NCBI GenBank assembly: GCA_036936605.1
Contig: JAUPFV010000005.1
Span: forward strand, 46,272,742-46,336,741
Direction of reading: 5' to 3'
DNA: 64,000 nt
Source of the DNA: Limnanthes douglasii subsp. nivea
Taxonomy: Eukaryota; Streptophyta; Magnoliopsida; Brassicales; Limnanthaceae
Shown: positions 53,151 to 61,637 of the stretch, piece after piece
Numbering within the stretch: the first letter of the stretch is position 1
How the letters are laid out: each line of letters opens with the position of its first letter
Notes under the pieces: model-generated
Databases searched by the model: none
Told to the model about the DNA's origin: nothing
What the model saw: the letters and a program-made list of their open reading frames with translations, nothing else
Made by a program: the position numbers and the translations under genes

Positions 53151-54926
53151 GGCCATACTATACTTTTAGAGGTAAAAATAGCCCTCGATGACATCCTTCA
53201 ACCCTGGATACAAAGTCTAACCTTGATAAATTTCTAAATAAGATTGGATAGAATAGTGATGAATATGATGTTTAGGTGATTAACCATAATGGTTTGGATA
53301 ATATTATCTGAACCCTATAACTGCTCCCCAACCATGAACGTGAGACTGCATTGGTTGTGGGAAATGTATGGGATGTTGTCGAGGTCTCACAAGAGGCTGC
53401 ATTGGTTGTGGATGGTGCATATAATTTTGTTAAGATACTTATGAAGGTCGAACCTGGGATGACTATTCTGGTGTCGGAGCCTGATAATGCTTTACAACCA
53501 ACCTCCGTGGTTGTGCTCTGTTTTGGTGATGCCAACTTTTGCACTAGTCTGATGCTTAGAACAAGATCGACGATGATTCATATGCATAATCTATTAAGAA
53601 TACCAATAAATATCAATCAACATGTTACTTGATGAAGTATGAGAGTGACAACGATTACAACTTTTTATCATCACGAGTTCCCTCACAACGTTCTACTTGG
53701 TATCTTCGGAGTGAATCGATATTCCATCATAAACTTCTAGTGATTCAGGATCGACATGTTTTATCTAACATCCAACTTGAGCCTTGAAGGTCATCATCTT
53801 ATAGGCTCAACTTAAATTAAAAGCATTGGTACCTCAACCACTTGAGCTCAGCGTTCTTCAACTTGTGCTTGGAGTATAGATGGGATCAACTATACTTTTT
53901 GATCTTTGATGAGCTACAACCTCTATGTAAATTTGACCACATTAAGATTTTTTGATAATCCAATTTTTTTTTAAAAAATAGTAATTTTTTTTATAGATTC
54001 TGGAAAAATATTATTTAGATTTCCGTCTATTTTCATTGGACGACACCATTAATGATACTAGCTTCGGTTAAAACATTTAGAAAAAAATCCACACTAACCA
54101 AAGCACCTCACAAATAAAAATATATTTTTTAAAAAATTTATTATTTATAAAATATAATATTAATAATTCATTATTATAAAATAGGTGAGGTGTGTGTATT
54201 TATATACTATATACAATTATAATTTAAATCATTGATAAACCAATCAATATGATATTATTGGTTTAATATATAGGTTTAAACTCATGCAAATTTGTTATCT
54301 ATTTAGATCAAACTACTAAATTTATTGGTTCGGATGAGGTCGTATCGCTAAATTGTCGGTTTTAATTTTTGGAGTTGGACCAAACTATTAAGTTTTCGGT
54401 TCGGTCCCGCTTGATCCGATCCAAATTCGGTTTGATCTAGTTTTGGGGTGGTCTATTTAGGTTCGGTTCCAGTTTAGGTCGGTGTAGTTATTTGAAAGAC
54501 TTAAATATAATTATAATCTAATTTTAACCTATAAAATGATATAAAAATGGAAGTTTAAAAGTTAATATTTTATTTTTTAATGGGTCTTTAATCATTTTGA
54601 TAAATAATGTATAAAAATAAATTTTGAAAAAGATAATCCGCTTTAATATTTTTAACGGTTCGTTTACCGCTTTATTATCTTTATCAGTTCGATTCCGTAT
54701 CGGTATTATCAATTTACCAATCTTATCGGTTCGAATCAGTTTTACCGATTTATTAATTTTATTGTTGTTATTGGAATTTATTGGTGGATTTTTATTTTTA
54801 AAATAATACTGCAAATCCAAACGTTAAAATTCGATCAAGTTAACTGTACAATTTTTTTCTGCTCGGTTCCAGTCCGATATTCGGTTATAAATGATTTTTA
54901 ACCTCCCTAAATCCGGTTATAAAAAA
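53151..54926. other. AT-rich spacer with TTCGGTT-type repeats
   Basis: 53300-53600 has short open frames on both strands without recognisable similarity. A TTGTGGxxxTG phrase repeats around 53350-53410. 54330-54900 is rich in TTCGGTT and TATCGGTT words, similar to 330-410, perhaps a shared old MITE. Nothing else can be supported. Confidence 0.4.
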
Positions 54927-55604
54927 GGGAAATTGCACCTAAAGTACCCACTCAACTATTCTATTGTCACTTACTACCCAAGGTTTGATCAATTGTTACT
55001 TAACACCCAACTCAACTATCTTATTGTCACTTAAAACCTAATATTATTTTAATACCCTAACTACCCTTAACCCACTATATAAACATAATTTTCCGTTTTC
55101 TTTCTATTTTTTCTAGCTTTTTGAAGATTTGAATTTGTTAGCCGCTTTAACTACCTAACCCTACGAACCACCACGAAGACCGGTTGAAATCGCATTTTCC
55201 GGTGATCAGAAGCTCTTGAAGGTTTGTTTATTTATGTAGGTTGTGGTGTTAGTCCTGTCTAACCACTGTTTTCTACGTACAGGAGTTGATCGTGGTTTTT
55301 TGGAATCTGTTGGCTTACAAGTAATCGTGTTGCTTGCTTTTCAGGTCATTACCTACCGATTTCGAAGTTATTTATTGGTTTTCTCTGTTGGAATAGGTTA
55401 TATTCTACTGTTTTCAGACGCCATTGCCTGATTTCGAGCTTTTCTCTGTTTTTTTGGTTATAGTGATCTGTTATTGTTTGTTTAATATTGTTCGTTATAT
55501 ACTTATGTCCTTGTTTTCTGATGTTATATACTAATTTTGTAGTGCTTTAGTTTTTTATTTCATGTGTAGATTACGAGTTTTAGTTGTCCAGGCCTTACAC
55601 TAAA

Positions 55605-55936
55605 GATGCGAATTGTTTGGTGTATTCGATGAGAAAGATGCTAATTGTATGATCAATTCGCATGGTAACATGCGAATCACATGAACGAAGTTTACATACG
55701 TTTCGCATGTTAGGATGCGAACTATGTGAAACTATAGAGTAGTGTGTGTTCAAACAAATACCAGGACTTTAGAGATTTTTTTACACAGTTCGCATGTTAT
55801 GATGCGAACTATTTATAACTTTTTAGAGTATTGTACATCGAAACAAATATCAGGATTTTTTTTACACACAAATATCAGGACAAGATGCGAATTGCTCGAT
55901 GTATGTATACACAATTCGCACGTTAGGATGCGAATT
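55605..55936. repeat. AATTCGCAT hairpin cluster in MULE-2 leader/intron
   Basis: Small hairpins of the form (AA)TTCGCAT-N6-ATGCGAA(TT): 55655-55677, 55702-55721, 55789-55808 and 55913-55936, plus single half-sites at 55605 and 55885. Spacing is about 50-110 bases. They lie between a likely 5' UTR donor (GAAG|GTTTGT near 55220) and an acceptor (TGTCCAG near 56004). Confidence 0.85.
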
Positions 55937-56012
55937 GTTTGATGTAGTAGTAAATAATTTGCACATAGTTTTGTGACTAATAACTAATAACTTGTTCTGT
56001 CCAGGGTAAGAG

Positions 56013-57860
56013 ATGTCAAAATCACGAGTTTATATTTTTAAATATGGTCACCAAACCGCAATTGTGCCTTTCACGGAGTTTGAAAGCTTTCAAAGTATCG
56101 AAGCTTATGTAGAGAACACATGGGAGGATATTGCCACAAGTGACTACCTAATTACCTACTCATGTGGGGATCACAATAATTGTTTCTTTAATAACCAGAA
56201 TGATTTTGTTGGGTTGGTGTTATATCTTGATTTGGAGTATTTAAAACGGGTTAGTTTTCTCATAGAACAGCATGTCTTCGATAAGGGTTCTGGTAATAAA
56301 AGTTCTATTGATAAGAGCTCTGGTGGTAAGGATTGTGGTGTAAAGCGTGAAGAGCGTAGCTTGATTTTGGGAGAACCATCTCCCAATCAACTAGTTAGCG
56401 GGGAGAGTAGTAACGGTTTAGTTAATTCTGATCAGAGAAAAAAACAACTTGCTACTGCTGGTTAAGCTGATGCTATTACAGGAGTGGGTCAAGCTTTTGA
56501 AGAAGGTGCTGCCGGTCTGAGGTTATCTTTGTGAAAGTTTGCGTTAGAGCATGGTTTTTCTTTTAAATACCTGCACAACACAGCAAATAAGATCACTGCT
56601 TATTGTGAAAATAAGTTCACAAGTGGGTGCAAATGGAGGCTTTATGCATCTATTGACTCAAGCACCAGCTTGATGACGATCAAGAAGTATGTCCCGCACC
56701 ATACTTGCAGTCCTATTTTCTCCCAGAAGCATAAGCATAAGCGGCACAGCATTTGACATCAGATTTGATTGCAGAGGAAATTCAGGATTCTCTACGGACC
56801 TGCCATTCGTTGACAGCCAATACCATACAATCGACTGTCAAACAAGATTACGGTCTTGACATCTCTTATCGTTTGTCATGGAATGTTTTAGAGAAGGCTA
56901 GGAGGGGAGTTTTTAGAGATAGTTCAAGGTCTTTTAGTTTACTCAGCGGATACTTCAAACGCGCGAAGAGTCGGGATATTACTTCAGACTGCCAGTTGGA
57001 GTTGTCAGCTGGAAACCGATTCAAGCGCTGTTTTGTAGCATTCGGTTCGTCCCTTCGGGGTTTTCATTCATGCCGTCCAATGTTGTTTGTCGATAGAACC
57101 CACTTATATGGCAAGTACAAGGGTACCTTGCTCACTGCTGTAGCAAAGGACGGAAACAACGGTTAGTTACATTTATCTAGTTAATCTGAATGATATTTTT
57201 GTGTGAAAATGCTGATGCAATTCGCATCGGAGGCTGCGAATTAAGCAGTGTTATGATCTTAACCTTTCGCATCCTGTGCTGCGAACTAGGTATTATCTGA
57301 AACTGTACTTACATCGCAGCTTTAGTTAGGTATTACTTGAAGTTGTCACAAACAATTCGCATGCCAAGCTGCGAATTCCATGTATGAGCATTTAAAATAT
57401 CTCACATAATTCGCATGACAAGCTGCGAATTGTTTGTTCCAGGACAACATGCGAATTGTTTACAATTTTTAACACTTTGGGTACTGTTGTAGTGTTCATT
57501 TGATCTGCCTTTTTCCAGGACTATTCCCTGTTGCTGTTGGTGTAGTTAACATTGAAGATTGTGACAATTGGATGTGGTTTTTGGGGTGTTTGAAACCACA
57601 TTTGCTGGATCGCCAGATCACATTTATTTCAGACCGTCATTCTGGTATCGTTAATGTTGTTTCTATCTTGTATCCAAACTGCTATCATGCGTACTGTTAT
57701 TTCCATCTTATGCAGAATTTGAAAGCCAAACTGGAACATACTAACAGAGACTATAAAAAAGGATGTTGAGTTTATTCCACCGTCTTGCTTATGCTCCCAG
57801 TCGAGAGCTTTTTAAAGATATACTAACGGTTTTTCTATGTGAAGGTGGTAATAGAATGAG
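56013..57860 (+). pseudogene. MuDR-type MULE transposase of MULE-2, 5' two thirds
   Basis: Starts MSKSRVYIFKYGHQTAIVPF (ATG at 56013), a PB1-like N-terminal region common in MuDR proteins. TAA (56463) and TGA (56532) interrupt. The MuDR zinc region follows: TAYCENKFTSGCKWRLYASI and HHTC. The MULE domain has its first Asp in MLFVDRTHLYGKYKGTLL, then a phase-1 intron (57163-57518, GT-AG), then LFPVAVGVVNIEDCDNWMWF and the second Asp in FISDRHSGI, HAYCYFHLMQNLKAK, and, after a shift near 57765, FHRLAYAPSRELFKDI. The rest is beyond Tat-D. Confidence 0.87.
57219..57457. repeat. AATTCGCAT hairpin cluster in MULE-2 transposase intron
   Basis: Inside the 356-bp intron: AATTCGCAT-N7-TGCGAATT at 57219-57242, TTCGCAT-N7-TGCGAA at 57266-57285, AATTCGCAT-N7-TGCGAATT at 57354-57377 and 57408-57431, plus a lone ATGCGAATT at 57449. 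The loops resemble each other (GCCAAGC, GACAAGC). Confidence 0.88.
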
Positions 57861-57972
57861 TGATTTTCTTGCAAGGACCGTTGTATTATAGAATCGTAAT
57901 ATACATTATCAATTTCATTTAAAAATGTCTGTGAAACTTGAGTGTAAATACCATCAACAAAAGCATCGGGTA

Positions 57973-58399
57973 TGATGAGTCCGAATTCTGCGTGCTCCCC
58001 GGACAAGGACAGATCGGTCCAAGGCCTCCGGACCGGACAGGTCACACGAACCGAACAGATCACTTCGAACACTCTGACCATAGGACTGTTCGAACTATGA
58101 CAAAAGTACTAAAAAACCTAAACACTTCTTGACTAAGCTACTTGCTCTCCTACTTAGAGCTCATGGGTCTTTGAACATGACCTGGGTCCATTAAACATGA
58201 CCCGAAAGCCCATAAGAGCCCAAACATCAGGGTATAAATACCCAACCACCTGCATTAAGTGTGGGTAATGAGAATTAACTGCTACAAGGCTGCTTAATTA
58301 TCTCTCTACTCTCTACTCTAAACACATAACACCCACACACTACTATAAAACACCAACTAAATTACTAAGCCTACCCTCAGGTGATAATTAACCTCACCA
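57973..58399 (+). repeat. Tat-D 5' LTR
   Basis: Begins TGATGAGTCCG, ends CCTCACCA, and has TATAAATACCC near 58232 as promoter box. Several CCGGAC/CGGACC words cluster at 57998-58040, more GC-rich than the Tat-B LTR. Confidence 0.9.
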
Positions 58400-58402
58400 A
58401 AT

Positions 58403-58419
58403 TGGCGACCACAGTGGGA
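58403..58419 (+). other. Tat-D primer binding site
   Basis: TGGCGACCACAGTGGGA, identical to the Tat-B site and complementary to the 3' end of tRNA-Arg. Confidence 0.8.
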
Positions 58420-58471
58420 GGAGAGGGTGCCTGAATCAAGCATTCAAAACCAGCTAAGAAAATCTGTCCGA

Positions 58472-59032
58472 ATGAATCCGGACAATCCAGAAGTACCACC
58501 AGCTTTGCTCGAAGTGGGAGAGAACGATAAATACACTATCGAAGAGCGTGATAGGCTAAAGGGTGAAATAGAAGCTCTGAGGGCAGAAAAGGCCAAGATG
58601 GGCGTGAAAGAAAAGTCCAAAGCATCAGCTGCTCATCACACCGATAACCCCAGAGAGCATGAGTCTTCGAAGACTCATGTGAGCACCAAAAAGACTCATG
58701 CCAGTTCCAAAAAGTCTCACTGGTCTAAGCCAGTGGAGAGTTCTGACTCAAGCTCAGAATCTTCTGATAGCTCTTCAGACAGTGAGGGAGTTGAAAAATC
58801 CTTGTCCTCTAGCAGCGATGAGGGTCGAACCAGAAAGAAGAAAAATCAGATTAAAAAATATTCAAAAAAAAGGGATAGACAAGGAGAGATGAAGAGGCAT
58901 ATTGGTAAAGGATCATCTCATAGCCGGAAGCATGTGGACCGGATACTGATGGATCCCTTCGCTTTTCACGATGAACCAGGTATCTTTGCAACTCCCAATG
59001 AGGTTACTATGTTCAGTCGTGGAATAAACTAG
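58472..59032 (+). CDS. Tat-D ORF1
   Basis: Starts MNPDNPEVPPALLEV (ATG 58472, aligned with the Tat-B start). It has a YTIEERDRLKGEIEALRAEK helix, SKTHVSTKKTHASSKKSH repeats, a Ser/Asp run and a basic KKKNQIKKYSKKRDR tail, then DPFAFHDEPGIFATPNEVTM. It closes at TAG (59030), after which the same frame runs directly into gag. Tat-B has TAG at the matching place while Tat-C has TGG (Trp). The protein may be a separate ORF1, as in Ogre elements, or the gag N terminus. Confidence 0.72.
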   Translation: MNPDNPEVPPALLEVGENDKYTIEERDRLKGEIEALRAEKAKMGVKEKSKASAAHHTDNPREHESSKTHVSTKKTHASSKKSHWSKPVESSDSSSESSDSSSDSEGVEKSLSSSSDEGRTRKKKNQIKKYSKKRDRQGEMKRHIGKGSSHSRKHVDRILMDPFAFHDEPGIFATPNEVTMFSRGIN

Positions 59033-60812
59033 AGACAATCTCCATTATCTTCTAAAATTCTGTCCGGAAACCTCCCCAAGAGGTTTGACAGCACCAAAAT
59101 AGAGAAGTACGATGGCAGTACTGATCCGGACAACCATCTGGAGCAATTTAAAAACTTCATGATGAACTTCGACGACGACGATAAACTACTTTGTAGGGCA
59201 TTCTCCCAATCATTTACGGGGAGTGCTCTAAAATGGTACAACAGCCTGCCTCAGGGTTGTATTAAAGACTTCGATACCTTTTGGGTAGCCTTTCGAAGGC
59301 AGTTTGTAGGGAGTAAAGAGCTAAAGGGCAATGGAGACACAATAATCCATTGTGCCCAGGAGCCAAATGAGTCTTTGAAAGAATATATAAGCCGTTTTGG
59401 TGAATACCAAGAATGGGTTGGCTGATTGCTTCGAACAGGTGGCAATAGCATCCCTAAGGCAGGGTTTGAACCCATGCAATCTAGCTGATTCAGTGACCAG
59501 AAAGAAGGTCATGACGTGGGGAGGGTTGCTGAATCAGGTTGGAAAACAAATAAACGTCGATGAAACAAAGAAAACCAGGGTGCACAGGCAGGTGAGGTCT
59601 ACCCCAGTGGCACCAAATCCCAATCAGAATCAGTCCAGAAATAAAACAAGAGACCCCGGACAGGGGCATGGCAGGGCAAAAGCTCAGTCTCAGCCAGCTG
59701 CTCCTGCTCAAAGTCAGCAATCCAGAAACAAGAGAGGGCCATGGGTGCAACCGGAGTGTTTCGTAGAATTGAAAGAAAGTGTGGCCACTATTTTTGAAAA
59801 AACAAAGGAAGAGGTGCATTACCGGAGACCGGCTACACTGCAGTCTCCCCAAGAGCATCGTAATAACTCTTTTTGCCAATATCACAACGATATTGGTCAT
59901 ACCACTGATGACTGCATAGCATTGAAGCAAGAGGTTCAGAATTTGATTGAGAGGGGAAAGCTGGGGGCTTACGTCAAAAGAAGAGGAGGCAACAGGCCTG
60001 ACAACACTCACCGGGTTGGTCCAAGTAATGCTGCTCCGGAAGGAGCCATGGTTATAGTTGAAAGGTTTAACGTGGAATCTGAGTACTTGGATCCTGATCC
60101 AACTCGAAACAGAGTAGGTACAATTGAGGAATGTTCTAGGTCGGTCTCCGGGCTCATTAAGTTTTTCGAGTCACTTACAATTTTCGGAGGGGACACTATG
60201 ACAGCTCCTACTGCTTCTTCGAGGAAAAAGCACGTGCATACTTTAGCCTCCCAGCTAGAAGGAGGCATGACTTCCTATCAGTCACAAAACTCGTTCCCCT
60301 TCATTATTTTTGATGAAGATGATTTAAGAGACATTGCTGGCCCTCATGAGGATGCTATTGTCATAGGAGCATCTATAGGGGGAAATGACATAAGACGAAT
60401 CCTGGTGGATACTGGAAGCTCATCCAATATCCTTTTCTTAACCACATACAAGAGAATGAAAAATCCAGCTGTAATTCAGAGTTCGGACAGATCAATTGTG
60501 GGCTTTACAGGCAGCTCAGCAGATGTGATCGGAGAGTTCGAATAAGAAGTTCTATTGGGCAAGGGCCCTTTCAAGAAAATGGTCAGAATACTCTTTATTG
60601 TGGTGGATTGTCCCACTTGCTATAATGCTATTCTGGGGAGGTCTTGGCTCTCTAGGATGCATGCGGTGGCTTCAACAGTCCATCAGTGCTTGAAATATGC
60701 TGTTCAGGGACAGGTTGGAGTCGTCCGGAGCAGCCAAAAGATTGCAAGAGAATGTTATGCCACTGCCCTGGCTCCCCGAACGCTGGGGGCAGTCCGTATT
60801 AGTGAACAATAG
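59033..60812 (+). pseudogene. Tat-D gag and aspartic protease, nearly intact
   Basis: Gag: NLPKRFDSTKIEKYDGSTD, NHLEQFKNFMMNFDD, KWYNSLPQGCIKDFDTFW and ESLKEYISRFGEYQEW. A one-base shift near 59400-59420 is followed by LADCFEQVAIASLRQGL in the next frame. Zinc knuckle: FCQYHNDIGHTTDDC. Protease: ILVDTGSSSNILF (Asp codon 60408). TAA at 60543 (after VIGEFE) is a simple nonsense change. The frame goes on to ILGRSWLSRMHAV and ends EQ then TAG at 60810. Confidence 0.88.
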
Positions 60813-60818
60813 CAGTTT
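60810..60818 (+). promoter_or_regulatory. candidate stop-readthrough site between protease and RT (Tat-D)
   Basis: CAA TAG CAG TTT: the stop is preceded by CAA and followed by CAG, matching UAG CAR YY at eight of nine positions of UAG CAR YYA. The frame continues unshifted into RT. Confidence 0.55.
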
Positions 60819-61637
60819 GAGGGCCTTTCTGGGGGTGAGGGTGAAATTGATGACCCTAGAGAGACCCCTGGAGTATTGATACCGGTTGAAGAGGTAGAAA
60901 CACACTGTTTGGAAGACGGGAAAAGTGTCAAGATAGGGTCTAAGATGCCACCTATTTTGAAAGATGAAATGTTAAAGTTTTTGAAGAATCATCAGCACGT
61001 TTTTGCTTGGTGCAATGCTGATGTTACTGTGGTTCCATCAGAAGTAATATCACATCACCTATCTGTCCGGAGAGACGTAGCTCCAGTAGTTCAAAAAAGA
61101 AGAGTTTTTTCCAAAGAAAAGGCTGATGTCATTGTGCAAGAGGTTGACAGGCTCACAAAGATGGGGCACATCAAGGAGTTTCAATACCCTTTGTGGACTG
61201 CCAATCCGGTGTTGGTAAAACAGAAGAATGGCAAGTGGCGCATGTGCATTGACTTCACAGATCTCAATAGAGCTTGCCCAAAAGATTTGTATCCAGTTCC
61301 CCGGATTGATCAGTTAGTAGACTCCACCTCTGGGAACAAGCTGCTTTCCTTTATGGATGCCTTCTCCGGATACAATCAGATTCAAGTAGATCCAAAAGAT
61401 CAAGAGCATACCACATTTGTCACTGACAGAGGTCTTTATTGCTACAAGGTAATACCATTTGGTTTGAAAAATGCTGGGGCTACTTATCAGAGATTAGTCA
61501 ACAAGGCATTTGCTGATCAAATTGGAAGAAATATGGAAGTGTACATTGATGACATGATGGTGAAGAGTGTGGATGAACAGTTGCACTTATCCGATCTCCA
61601 AGAAACTTTTGCCAACTTGGTAAAAGTAAATTTGTAA
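60813..61637 (+). CDS. Tat-D reverse transcriptase
   Basis: In frame with the protease across the UAG. Motifs: MPPILKDEMLKFLKNHQHVF, YPLWTANPVLVKQKNGKWRM, CIDFTDLNRACPKDLYPVPR, LLSFMDAFSGYNQIQVD, VIPFGLKNAGATYQRL and the catalytic MEVYIDDMMVKSV. All RT residues look intact. TAA at 61635 falls where relatives read Lys (VNLKLNPEK), one A-to-T change. Confidence 0.9.
   Translation, partial: QFEGLSGGEGEIDDPRETPGVLIPVEEVETHCLEDGKSVKIGSKMPPILKDEMLKFLKNHQHVFAWCNADVTVVPSEVISHHLSVRRDVAPVVQKRRVFSKEKADVIVQEVDRLTKMGHIKEFQYPLWTANPVLVKQKNGKWRMCIDFTDLNRACPKDLYPVPRIDQLVDSTSGNKLLSFMDAFSGYNQIQVDPKDQEHTTFVTDRGLYCYKVIPFGLKNAGATYQRLVNKAFADQIGRNMEVYIDDMMVKSVDEQLHLSDLQETFANLVKVNL

Larger units (their letters stand above)
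54927..57972 (+). mobile_element. MULE-2: left part of a MuDR-type element, cut by Tat-D
   Basis: A probable terminus GGGAAATTGCACC at 54927 is followed by two copies of a roughly 64-base block containing CTCAACTAT and TTATTGTCACTTA, a typical MULE/MITE end. A TATATAAA box (near 55076) and a transposase gene follow. The right end would lie beyond Tat-D, outside the window, so TIR and TSD cannot be checked. Confidence 0.7.

Noticed and set aside
53272..53632. Open frames on both strands near 53.3-53.6 kb as a gene
   Set aside because: Mutually antisense frames of similar length with no recognisable motif.
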